Below, piece after piece: positions 1 to 5,018 of a stretch of DNA of 5,018 nucleotides. Source of the DNA: Burkholderiaceae bacterium (lineage in GTDB: Bacteria; Pseudomonadota; Gammaproteobacteria; Burkholderiales; Burkholderiaceae). Location of the stretch: assembly GCA_017997515.1 (NCBI GenBank), contig JAGOEY010000154.1, positions 1 through 5,018 on the forward strand, written 5' to 3'. Below the pieces are notes generated by a model. It was not told the DNA's origin and did not search any database. It saw only the letters and a program-made list of their open reading frames with translations. The position numbers were made by a program, and so were the translations under genes. The first letter of the stretch is position 1. Each line of letters opens with the position of its first letter.

Positions 1-353
1 TGATCCAGGGCTCGCCCGACATCTTCCTGGGCTGGGGTGAAGTGGATGGTGTGCATTTTTATGTGCGCCAGCTGCGCGACATGAAGGGCAGCATCGACCT
101 GGAGCCCGGCGGCATCAGCCCCAAAGGTTTTATCGAGTACTGCAAGCTGTGCGGCTGGGCGCTGGCACTGGCGCACGCCAAGTCCGGTGATGCGGCCATG
201 CTCAGTGGCTACATCGGCAAGTCCGGCGAATTTGAAGACGCGATCGCCCAGTTCTCCGCCAGCTGCGCCGAACAAACCGTACAAGACCATGCCACCATGG
301 CCGCCGCCGCGCGGGACGGCAAGATCAAGGTGGCAGAAGGCACGGGCCGCTGA
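1..353 (+). CDS. DUF2252 family protein, C-terminal part (5' end outside window)
   Basis: The gene enters from the left; the reading frame starts with the codon at base 3 and gives 116 visible residues before a TGA at 351-353. The segment SPDIFLGWGE, then FYVRQLRDMKGS, then the alanine-rich stretch around CGWALALAHAKSGD, matches the C-terminal part of DUF2252 proteins as I remember the family. DUF2252 proteins are cytosolic, of unsettled function, and distantly resemble kinase/phosphotransferase-fold enzymes; the HAKSGD region is a typical conserved tail motif. No signal peptide or membrane segment lies in the visible part. The gene converges on the SIMPL-protein gene with only 22 bp between the stops and no T-tract terminator. 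The family call is fairly secure; the function is unknown, and the N-terminal part cannot be judged. Confidence 0.85.
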   Translation, partial: IQGSPDIFLGWGEVDGVHFYVRQLRDMKGSIDLEPGGISPKGFIEYCKLCGWALALAHAKSGDAAMLSGYIGKSGEFEDAIAQFSASCAEQTVQDHATMAAAARDGKIKVAEGTGR

Positions 354-375
354 CCTGCGCAGCAGGCCCTCAACA

Positions 376-1086
376 TCAGCGCATCTGCACCGAGCCCGAC
401 ACGTTCACCACCACGGTGCTTTTGCCCGCTTCCACCGGGATCGGAGCATCAGACGACATGCTCGCACCTTTGGCCATGGCCATCATGCGGGGGCGCACCT
501 CCTGGTTGTCGTGGCTGTTTACCGCCACCTCGCGAAAAGTGAAGGCTGAAAACCCGAAATTGCGGGCAATCTCGGTGGCCTGTGCTTTGAATTGCTCGAT
601 GGCCTTGGTCTGGGCTTCACCTTCGACCTTGGCGCGTTGTTCGCGGCTCAGGCCAAAACCAATGTTGGCGATCGTCATGTTCGGGATCTTGCCGCCCGTG
701 GCGGCGATACGCGGAAAGTCACGCCCCTCCAGCACCAGTTCTGCCGTACCCTGCCAGCCGCTGATCTTGTTGGCCTTGTCGTAGCGCGGGAACAGGCTGA
801 AATTGCCGGTGCGTACATCCATCTGGCCGGGTTGGGCGGCCTTGCGGGCTTCGGCCAGCGCCGCGTCGAGCACCGTTTTGAGCTGGCTTTGCACCACTGC
901 CGCATCCGCGCCGTCGCGCGTCGCATTCAGCGTAATGGCCAGCAAATCCTGCGTAACTTCCACCGCGCCACTCGCGGACAGGCTCACCACGTTTTGCAGC
1001 GGCGCAGGCGCATTATTCTGAGAAAAAGCGGCTCCAGTGCTTGCCAATACTGCGACCATTGCTATGCTTTTTAAAGCCAATTTCAT
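376..1086 (-). CDS. SIMPL domain (DUF541, YggE-like) exported protein
   Basis: This encodes 236 residues. The open frame continues upstream through ompR on the opposite strand, but the start is set at the ATG at 1086 because AAGGAG lies 5 nt before it and a signal peptide follows directly. The signal peptide has a lysine-containing n-region (MKLALKS), a hydrophobic core to about residue 20 and a probable cleavage after AFS (about residue 22), so the product is predicted periplasmic. Residues from about 30 to the end form a SIMPL/DUF541 domain: an early VVSLSASGAVEV strand, a central ISGWQGTAELVLEGRDF block, then IANIGFGLS and the terminal STVVVNVSGSVQM strand. Family members such as E. coli YggE and BP26-type proteins are linked to oxidative-stress tolerance or form oligomeric rings; no enzyme activity is established. 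The gene is divergent from ompR-envZ, which suggests possible control by OmpR (inference). Its size of about 240 aa is usual for the family. Confidence 0.9.
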   Translation of the reverse strand: MKLALKSIAMVAVLASTGAAFSQNNAPAPLQNVVSLSASGAVEVTQDLLAITLNATRDGADAAVVQSQLKTVLDAALAEARKAAQPGQMDVRTGNFSLFPRYDKANKISGWQGTAELVLEGRDFPRIAATGGKIPNMTIANIGFGLSREQRAKVEGEAQTKAIEQFKAQATEIARNFGFSAFTFREVAVNSHDNQEVRPRMMAMAKGASMSSDAPIPVEAGKSTVVVNVSGSVQMR

Positions 1087-1110
1087 TCCAACTCCTTGAG
1101 GTTTACAGGA

Positions 1111-1138
1111 CACCATGCCCCTGTGAAGCAGCATGGTG
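1111..1138 (-). other. Hairpin in the leader of the SIMPL gene
   Basis: A perfect 8-bp inverted repeat, CACCATGC (1111-1118) and GCATGGTG (1131-1138), is separated by a 12-nt loop. On the minus strand it ends about 12 nt before the AAGGAG ribosome-binding site of the SIMPL gene at 1086, so it would sit in the 5' leader if transcription starts upstream of it. It could be a regulator operator or an mRNA stem; the sequence does not decide between these. It has no T-tract and is not a terminator. Confidence 0.45.
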
Positions 1139-1170
1139 CCTGAACACCAAACCGCCCCCGCAGGAAGGGG

Positions 1171-1254
1171 CAACATTTGTAACATTGGGTCAATCAGGGC
1201 AAAATTCACGCTCCCAAGCCGTTTTAAGCCCTCAGAATCGGCTCTGTTACAAAT
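1171..1254. promoter_or_regulatory. Candidate OmpR-type operator pair upstream of ompR
   Basis: ATTTGTAACA at 1175-1184 and TGTTACAAAT at 1245-1254 form a perfect 10-bp inverted repeat, about 70 bp centre to centre. The left copy is part of a short direct repeat: AACATT occurs at 1172-1177 and 1181-1186, 9 bp apart. The core GTAACA/TGTTAC resembles half-sites known for enterobacterial OmpR, which binds tandem boxes about 10 bp apart. A weak sigma70-like pair, TTGTAA (1177-1182) and CAAAAT (1200-1205) with 17-bp spacing, overlaps the left copy and could drive ompR. The right copy lies about 15 bp before the ompR start codon. The repeat is seen directly; OmpR binding and autoregulation are inferred. 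Confidence 0.4.
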
Positions 1255-1269
1255 AGGACAGGGAACCAC

Positions 1270-2001
1270 ATGACCCAAGCTACCAACCGTGCTGACAAGA
1301 TTCTGGTTGTTGACGACGACGCCCGCATCCGCGACCTGCTGCGCCGCTACCTGACGCAAGAAGGTTTTGAAGTGATGGTGGCCGAAGACGGCAAAGCCCT
1401 CAACCGCATCCTGCTGCGCGACACGGTGGATCTGATCGTGCTCGACCTGATGATGCCCGGCGAAGACGGCCTCTCGATCTGCCGCCGCCTGCGTGCTGCC
1501 AATGAGCGCACCCCCATCATCATGCTCACCGCCAAAGGCGAAGACGTGGACCGCATCGTGGGCCTCGAAGTGGGCGCCGACGACTACCTGGGCAAACCGT
1601 TCAACCCGCGTGAACTGCTGGCCCGTATCCACGCAGTGCTGCGCCGCCGCCCGCCCCACGAAGCGCCCGGCGCACCGTCTGGCGAAAACGAAAGTGTCAC
1701 CTTCGGCCCTTTCACCTTCGACATGGGTACCCGCACGCTGCACCGCAACGGCGAAGAACTACCCCTGACCACCGGTGAATTTGCCATGCTCAAGGCGCTG
1801 GTGCGCCACCCACGCCAACCCCTGTCGCGTGAAAAACTGGCTTTGTTGGCCCGCGGCCGCGAGTTCGAACCTTTTGACCGCAGCCTGGACGTGCAGGTGT
1901 CACGCCTGCGCAAGCTGGTGGAAGTGGACGCCGCTGCGCCCCGCTACATCCAGACCGTCTGGGGCGTGGGCTACGTGTTTGTGCCGGACGGCACGAACTG
2001 A
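1270..2001 (+). CDS. ompR: OmpR, osmolarity/envelope response regulator
   Basis: The 243-residue product is a DNA-binding response regulator very close to E. coli OmpR (239 aa), with a slightly longer N-terminus. The receiver domain spans about residues 9-127: acidic pocket D15/D16 in ILVVDDDARIRD, phospho-acceptor D59 in VLDLMMPGEDGLSICRRLR, T87, and K109 in the KPFNPRELLARI segment. A linker rich in proline and glycine follows, then a winged-helix DNA-binding domain (about 145-240) with LTTGEFAMLKALV, the recognition helix region SLDVQVSRLRKLVE, and the terminal wing YIQTVWGVGYVFVPDG. The GEDGLSICRRLR, ARGREFEPFDRSLDVQ and C-terminal segments are what separate OmpR proper from other family members. 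AGGGA lies 5 nt before the ATG. The stop codon overlaps the envZ start by one base. It is phosphorylated by EnvZ and regulates porin and envelope genes in relatives; its targets here are not visible, apart from a possible self-site upstream. Confidence 0.95.
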   Translation: MTQATNRADKILVVDDDARIRDLLRRYLTQEGFEVMVAEDGKALNRILLRDTVDLIVLDLMMPGEDGLSICRRLRAANERTPIIMLTAKGEDVDRIVGLEVGADDYLGKPFNPRELLARIHAVLRRRPPHEAPGAPSGENESVTFGPFTFDMGTRTLHRNGEELPLTTGEFAMLKALVRHPRQPLSREKLALLARGREFEPFDRSLDVQVSRLRKLVEVDAAAPRYIQTVWGVGYVFVPDGTN

Positions 2002-3422
2002 TGGGCAAACCCCAGGCCGGTGCGCTGAACATGCCCGTGGACCCCGCGGGTGACGCCACGGCCCCCGCGCCGCTGGAGCAGATCGCCGCGGTGCGTGCGC
2101 ACCGGGTTTCGCTCAACCTGTTCTGGCGCACCTTTTTTCTGTTGGCGATCCTGCTGGTTGGCAGCATCCTGGCGTGGCTCCAAACCCTGCGTGCACTCGA
2201 ACTAGAGCCCCGCGCCATCCAGACTGCGCAGCAGGTGGCTTCCCTTGTCAACCTGAGCCGCGCGGCCCTGATGCACGCCGACGCCATTGCGCGTGTGTCC
2301 CTCATCAAGACCATGGCCGAACAGGAAGGTGTGCGCATCATTCCGCGCGAGCCGGGTGACAACTTCGAGCTGTTTGACACCACCGCACTGGGCAACCGCA
2401 TCACCGCCGAACTGACCGGTCGGCTGGGGCCCGGCACCGTGGTGGCGCGCAGCGTGAATGGTGAACAAGGCCTGTGGGTCGGGTTTGACATCAACGGCGA
2501 CCAGAACTGGCTGCTGATGGACCGCGCCCGCTTCAGCCCCGCCGACGGCACCACCTGGCTGATCTGGCTGGCCATGGCCGCGGCCTTGTCGTTGGCCGGT
2601 GCAGCGGCCATTGCGCGGCTGATCAACCAGCCGCTCAAGCTGCTGTCGTATGCCACCACGCGGGTGCGCGACGGCGACTTTGCCGCCGGACACCTGGACG
2701 AACAGGCCGTCACCAGCGAGATCCGCGAAGTCAACATCGGCTTCAACCGCATGGCCCACAAGCTGGCCGAAATGGAGCAGGACCGCGCGGTGATGCTGGC
2801 CGGCATCTCCCACGACCTGCGCACGCCGCTGGCCCGCCTGCGCCTGGAAACCGAGATGAGTGTGGCCGACAACGACGCCCGCGAGCACATGTCCGCCGAC
2901 ATTGCGCAGCTGGACGCCACCATTGACAAGTTTCTCGACTACGCCCGCCCCGGCGATGTGTTGCTGGAGTCCGTCGTGCTGAACGATGTGGTGGCCTCCT
3001 GCCTGTACGCCGTGCAAGACCATGAAGAGCTGAAGGTTCGCGTGTCGATACCCGAGAACACCAGGGTCATGGCCGACGATGTGGAACTGGGCCGTGTGAT
3101 CTCCAACCTGCTTGAAAACGCGCGACGTTATGGCAAGTCACCCGACACTGGAATTGCGACGGTTGAAATCGGCGCCAAAGCGCGGGACGAATGGATTCTT
3201 GTCAAGATCCGCGACCACGGCCCCGGCGTGCCACCGGCCATCCTGGCCGACCTGACCAAACCCTTCTTCCGGGGGGATGCGTCCCGCTCGGCCGCCACCG
3301 GTGCGGGCCTGGGGTTGTCCATCGTGGACAAAACCGTGCAACGTATGGGTGGCATTTTTGCGCTGGCCAACACGGGCTCCGGCGGCCTGGCGGCGCATAT
3401 CCAGCTGCAAAAAGCAAAATAA
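2001..3422 (+). CDS. envZ: EnvZ-like osmosensor histidine kinase
   Basis: The 473-residue product is an inner-membrane sensor kinase, somewhat longer than E. coli EnvZ (450 aa). Order of parts: a 39-residue Ala/Pro-rich cytoplasmic N-terminus; TM1 at about 40-62; a periplasmic sensor region of about 120 residues; TM2 at about 185-206; a HAMP linker (about 207-260); the dimerisation/phospho-acceptor helix with H271 in AGISHDLRTPLARLRLETEM; then an ATPase domain with the N-box NLLENARRYG (369-378), the G1 box DHGPGV (from D405), the F-box-like PFFRGD and the G2 box GAGLGLSI. All catalytic motifs are intact. The start ATG at 2001 shares one base with the ompR stop (TGATG) and has no clear ribosome-binding site, so translation is probably coupled; an ATG at 2031 is an alternative. 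The gene ends in tandem TAA TAA. It phosphorylates and dephosphorylates OmpR by family analogy; its stimulus is not shown by the sequence. Confidence 0.93.
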   Translation: MGKPQAGALNMPVDPAGDATAPAPLEQIAAVRAHRVSLNLFWRTFFLLAILLVGSILAWLQTLRALELEPRAIQTAQQVASLVNLSRAALMHADAIARVSLIKTMAEQEGVRIIPREPGDNFELFDTTALGNRITAELTGRLGPGTVVARSVNGEQGLWVGFDINGDQNWLLMDRARFSPADGTTWLIWLAMAAALSLAGAAAIARLINQPLKLLSYATTRVRDGDFAAGHLDEQAVTSEIREVNIGFNRMAHKLAEMEQDRAVMLAGISHDLRTPLARLRLETEMSVADNDAREHMSADIAQLDATIDKFLDYARPGDVLLESVVLNDVVASCLYAVQDHEELKVRVSIPENTRVMADDVELGRVISNLLENARRYGKSPDTGIATVEIGAKARDEWILVKIRDHGPGVPPAILADLTKPFFRGDASRSAATGAGLGLSIVDKTVQRMGGIFALANTGSGGLAAHIQLQKAK

Positions 3423-3425
3423 TAA

Positions 3426-3545
3426 GCACACCCCCAAGCTTGCTCACTTCGTGTAGCCGCCAACCCCCTTGCAGGGGGCAACACCAGCGGCCTGGCAGAG
3501 CCAGATCCGCGGTGTTTGCTGGCGTGGGAGGTGCACGCTTCATAG
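3426..3545. repeat. GC-rich multi-hairpin intergenic element after envZ
   Basis: The stretch just after envZ holds three stem-loops in series. The first is CCCCCT-TGC-AGGGGG (3464-3478). The second is a long interrupted stem at 3480-3516: AACACC pairs with GGTGTT, GCGG with CCGC past a bulged A, and CTGGC with GCCAG around an AGA loop. The third is GCGTG/CACGC (3522-3538) with a 7-nt loop. From memory, close copies of this block, beginning near CACCCCCAAGCTTGC, recur in intergenic regions of Comamonadaceae genomes; this was not checked by search. No stem is followed directly by a T-tract, although six T's occur at 3550-3555. It may act as a transcription stop or mRNA stabiliser between the convergent envZ and ispF, but the sequence does not show a canonical intrinsic terminator. 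Confidence 0.6.
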
Positions 3546-3546
3546 G

Positions 3547-3614
3547 CTATTTTTTAGAGGAGATTGGCCTCTAGCGCCCGCCCATAGAGCGCATTCAGCT
3601 ATTTAAACAATAGC
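3547..3614 (-). repeat. 68-bp branched palindromic repeat overlapping the ispF 3' end
   Basis: The outer arms GCTATT (3547-3552) and AATAGC (3609-3614) enclose two adjacent stems: TAGAGG/CCTCTA (3555-3573, 7-nt loop) and GCGCCC/GAGCGC (3574-3592, one G-T wobble). A second GCTATT at 3598-3603 can also pair with AATAGC (5-nt loop), so two folds compete. Read on the minus strand it resembles, from memory, a dispersed Comamonadaceae repeat containing a TTTGATAGCTGCTTGCGC-like start and a GGGCGCTAGAGGCCAA-like middle. The ispF codons for the end residues LLFK and the TAG stop fall inside it, so the element appears to have entered at the ispF terminus. It contains no protein-coding capacity of its own. 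The structure is seen directly; the family link needs a search. Confidence 0.6.
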
Positions 3615-4075
3615 ACCACAGCCCGCGCTTCCATTGCCGCGCCCTGCCCCACTGGGCCCATTTTCTCGGCTGTTTTGGCCTTGACGTTGATCTGGTCGGG
3701 CTGCAGGCCCAGGGCCTGGGCGATATTGCTGCGCATGGCGGGGATGTGCGGCATGAGTTTGGGGGCCTGGGCAATGATGGTGCTGTCGATGTTGCCAATC
3801 TGCCAGCCCGCCGCCCGCACCCGCCGCACCGCCTCGACCAGCAGCACCACAGAATCCGCACCGCGAAACTGCGCGTCGGTGTCGGGGAAATGCGTGCCAA
3901 TGTCGCCCAGCGCCGCCGCGCCCAGCACGGCGTCGGTGATGGCGTGTAACAGCACGTCGGCGTCGGAGTGACCGAGCAGGCCCAGGTGGTAAGGCACCTC
4001 GACGCCGCCCAGGATCAGCTTGCGGCCCTCTACCAGGGCATGGATGTCCCAGCCTTCACCAATACGAAAATTCAT
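3599..4075 (-). CDS. ispF: IspF, 2-C-methyl-D-erythritol 2,4-cyclodiphosphate synthase
   Basis: The 158-residue product matches the usual IspF length (E. coli 159). It converts CDP-methylerythritol 2-phosphate to the cyclic diphosphate, releasing CMP, in the cytosolic MEP isoprenoid pathway, acting as a homotrimer. Visible signatures are the N-terminal [11 protein letters not shown] with metal ligands D10 and H12, [25 protein letters not shown] with the third ligand H44, the FPDTD turn, [16 protein letters not shown], and [16 protein letters not shown] near the C-terminus. The ATG at 4075 overlaps the ispD TGA as ATGA (4072-4075), so translation is probably coupled and the two genes form one operon. 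The last residues (LLFK) and the stop come from a palindromic repeat element and differ from the usual C-terminal IKATK-type tail; this tail is outside the catalytic motifs. Confidence 0.96.
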   Translation of the reverse strand: MNFRIGEGWDIHALVEGRKLILGGVEVPYHLGLLGHSDADVLLHAITDAVLGAAALGDIGTHFPDTDAQFRGADSVVLLVEAVRRVRAAGWQIGNIDSTIIAQAPKLMPHIPAMRSNIAQALGLQPDQINVKAKTAEKMGPVGQGAAMEARAVVLLFK

Positions 4076-4785
4076 GTGTTATTTCTCTGTTGCAGCACTG
4101 CCTCGGCCAGCGCGAAGTCGTCGGGATAGGTCACTTTGAAATTCTGCGCGCCGCCTGGCACCAGCAGCGGCGCGTGGCCCAGGGCTTCGATGGCGCTGGC
4201 CTCGTCGGTGACTTGGTCGGTGGCCTGCGCCAATGCACCACGCAGCATGCCAATACGGAACATCTGCGGCGTCTGCGCCAGCCATTTGTCGCTGCGCTCC
4301 AAGGTCGCAGCCACGCGATCACCGCTGGCTTGCTTGAGCGTATCGGCCAGCCGGTGCGCCAGCAGGCCGCCGACCGGGTCGTGTTCACAGGCGGTTATCA
4401 GCGCCTCGATCTGCGCGGGGGTGATGAGACAACGCGCGGCATCGTGCACCAGTACCCAGTCGTGGGCGGCCGCGCCCTGCGCCAGCAGGTGGTTTAGGCC
4501 ATTAAATACGCTCTGCGCCCTTGTTTCACCTCCACAGTCAGCTATCAAAAAAGGAGCATTCTCCGCCGTATCAAAAAATGGATCACCCGGTGCCACCACG
4601 ACCCAGGTGGCGGTGAGGCGTGGCACGGCGGCAAACGCTGCCAGCGTGTGCCGCACCAGCGGCTGGCCTGCAATGGGCTGGTACTGCTTGGGCACCACGG
4701 TGGCGGCGCGGCTGCCGGTGCCGGCACAGGGCACCAGTGCCCAGAAGCGAGGAGACTGGGAAGATAAAGGGGAGGTTTCAGGCAT
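4072..4785 (-). CDS. ispD: IspD, 2-C-methyl-D-erythritol 4-phosphate cytidylyltransferase
   Basis: From the ATG at 4785 the product has 237 residues, close to E. coli IspD (236). It joins CTP and methylerythritol 4-phosphate to make CDP-methylerythritol in the MEP pathway. Motifs: the nucleotide-binding [13 protein letters not shown] (about 15-28) followed by PKQY (K33), [13 protein letters not shown] (85-97), VLVHDAARC (about 111-119; relatives often have P where this has C), TPQMFR (172-177), TDEASAIE (193-200) and [14 protein letters not shown] (215-228). Upstream in-frame starts exist (ATG 4809, GTG 4842), but they add a non-conserved tail, and the 4809 codon overlaps a -10-like TAGAAT. 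No candidate start has a clear ribosome-binding site, so the start is the least certain part. The gene lies directly upstream of ispF, with the stop and start overlapping. Residues about 70-83 are encoded by an unusually AT-rich, repeat-like patch. Confidence 0.94.
   Translation of the reverse strand: MPETSPLSSQSPRFWALVPCAGTGSRAATVVPKQYQPIAGQPLVRHTLAAFAAVPRLTATWVVVAPGDPFFDTAENAPFLIADCGGETRAQSVFNGLNHLLAQGAAAHDWVLVHDAARCLITPAQIEALITACEHDPVGGLLAHRLADTLKQASGDRVAATLERSDKWLAQTPQMFRIGMLRGALAQATDQVTDEASAIEALGHAPLLVPGGAQNFKVTYPDDFALAEAVLQQRNNT
4539..4578 (-). repeat. Repeat-like AT-rich patch inside ispD
   Basis: TATCAAAAAA occurs at 4543-4552 and again at 4569-4578, a 10-bp direct repeat with 26-bp period, so the two copies are read in different frames (FFDTA and FLIA on the minus strand). 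The minus-strand stretch TGCTCCTTTTTTGATAGCTG matches the start of the palindromic element at the ispF 3' end (TGCTATTGTTTAAATAGCTG) at 14 of 20 positions by eye. This may be a domesticated remnant of the same repeat family, or a chance AT-rich region in a variable loop of IspD. The reading frame is intact. Confidence 0.3.
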
Positions 4786-4807
4786 AACGGGCACGGAATC
4801 AGCCCCC

Positions 4808-4817
4808 ATTCTAAAAT
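4808..4817. promoter_or_regulatory. Overlapping divergent -10-like elements for ispD-ispF and mfd
   Basis: The ten bases ATTCTAAAAT hold TAAAAT on the plus strand (4812-4817) and TAGAAT on the minus strand (4813-4808); each matches the sigma70 -10 consensus at five of six positions. They lie between the two divergent genes. Initiation on the minus side would start the ispD mRNA about 15 nt before the ATG at 4785; on the plus side it would give mfd a leader of roughly 75-80 nt. No convincing -35 box is seen on either strand at 16-18 bp, so this is a candidate only. Confidence 0.35.
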
Positions 4818-4829
4818 CGCGGCTGTCAT

Positions 4830-4857
4830 CACCCCCCGCCACACTTGCCGGGGGGTG
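4830..4857. other. GC-rich hairpin between ispD and mfd
   Basis: CACCCCCCG (4830-4838) and CGGGGGGTG (4849-4857) form a perfect 9-bp inverted repeat around a 10-nt loop. It is followed on the plus strand by TTCTGCATTCC, which is not a T-run, and it lies between divergent gene starts, so a terminator role is unlikely. If mfd is transcribed from the candidate -10 near 4812, this stem lies in the mfd 5' leader, 43 nt before its ATG. Confidence 0.5.
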
Positions 4858-4900
4858 TTCTGCATTCCATTTTCACCACCTTGGTCACGCGAAGCACCCG

Positions 4901-5018
4901 ATGGATCTCCCCAAGCTCAAACCCGGCCACCGCTTTACCCTGCCCCGCCCCACTGGCTCGGCCGACTCGCTGCTTTTGGCGCGTCTGGGTGAGCGCGACA
5001 AGGCGGTGCGCCAGCGCA
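4901..5018 (+). CDS. mfd: Mfd, transcription-repair coupling factor, N-terminal start only
   Basis: Thirty-nine codons from the ATG at 4901 are visible before the window ends. The start MDLPKLKPGHRFTLPRP, followed by GSADSLLLARLGERDKA, matches the N-terminal beginning of betaproteobacterial Mfd proteins as I remember them; full-length Mfd is about 1150 residues, so nearly all of it, including the UvrB-like, RNA polymerase-binding and helicase domains, lies outside. Mfd displaces RNA polymerase stalled at DNA damage and recruits UvrA. Position divergent from ispD-ispF is a common arrangement in this bacterial group and supports the call. Only a weak GAAG (4891-4894), 6 nt before the ATG, could serve as ribosome-binding site. 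The call rests on a short segment plus context. Confidence 0.8.
   Translation, partial: MDLPKLKPGHRFTLPRPTGSADSLLLARLGERDKAVRQR

Noticed and set aside
1041..1256. Plus-strand 71-codon frame across the SIMPL-ompR intergenic region
   Set aside because: It begins opposite the SIMPL signal peptide, has no ribosome-binding site and no recognisable motif, and it covers the probable regulatory region.
1087..1743. Open frame of 219 extra codons upstream of the SIMPL start, antisense to ompR
   Set aside because: The frame is open only because of GC-rich codon bias opposite ompR. The signal peptide and AAGGAG at the 1086 start mark the real beginning, and the upstream residues are low-complexity Ala/Gly/His/Val without family features.
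1790..3023. Long minus-strand frames of 379 and 273 codons opposite ompR-envZ
   Set aside because: Both lie opposite well-conserved coding sequence, have biased Ser/Arg- or His/Gly/Val-rich composition and show no recognisable domain; they are antisense shadows.
3550..3573. Possible intrinsic terminator: TAGAGG/CCTCTA stem next to six T's
   Set aside because: The T-run precedes the stem on the plus strand, and on the minus strand the stem is followed by A's, so neither strand has the stem-then-U-tract order.
3191..3574. Plus-strand frame of 127 codons running past the envZ end
   Set aside because: It is an out-of-frame shadow of the EnvZ ATPase domain that extends into the repeat element; no start signal or domain is seen.
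3431..3614. CRISPR array or small RNA gene in the envZ-ispF gap
   Set aside because: There are no regularly spaced identical repeats. The stems are different from each other, and no promoter with a stem plus T-tract is seen, so repeat elements explain the structure better.

Overview
The window looks like an ordinary chromosomal stretch of a betaproteobacterium of the Burkholderiales, most likely family Comamonadaceae (Rhodoferax/Polaromonas-like). I base this on the GC-rich codon use, the close OmpR/EnvZ pair, the ispD-ispF operon divergent from mfd, and intergenic repeats of a kind I remember from Comamonadaceae genomes. The family assignment is from memory and was not searched.

Layout, left to right. 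Bases 1-353 (+) are the C-terminal end of a DUF2252-family protein. It converges, with only 22 bp between, on a SIMPL/DUF541 (YggE-like) exported protein at 376-1086 (-). A 183-bp divergent control region (1087-1269) separates that gene from ompR (1270-2001, +). This region holds an 8-bp-arm hairpin in the SIMPL leader and a widely spaced perfect 10-bp inverted repeat whose halves look like OmpR half-sites. The ompR gene overlaps envZ (2001-3422, +) by one base. Downstream of envZ, 3423-3598 has no gene and holds two structured elements back to back: a GC-rich multi-hairpin block (about 3426-3545) and a 68-bp branched palindromic element (3547-3614) that supplies the last codons and stop of ispF. 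On the minus strand, ispD (4072-4785) runs into ispF (3599-4075) with a 4-base ATGA overlap. The mfd gene begins at 4901 (+) and runs off the window. A short divergent region with a 9-bp-arm GC hairpin lies between ispD and mfd.

How the genes work together. OmpR and EnvZ form one envelope-stress/osmolarity two-component system and are probably co-translated. The SIMPL protein shares their regulatory region and is predicted periplasmic, so it could belong to the regulon, but that is inference. IspD and IspF catalyse two steps of the non-mevalonate (MEP) isoprenoid pathway. Mfd is a housekeeping transcription-coupled repair factor.

I found no sign of a new multi-gene system. The points worth a second look are small: the intergenic repeat elements, a repeat-like AT-rich patch inside ispD, and the possible OmpR autoregulatory site.
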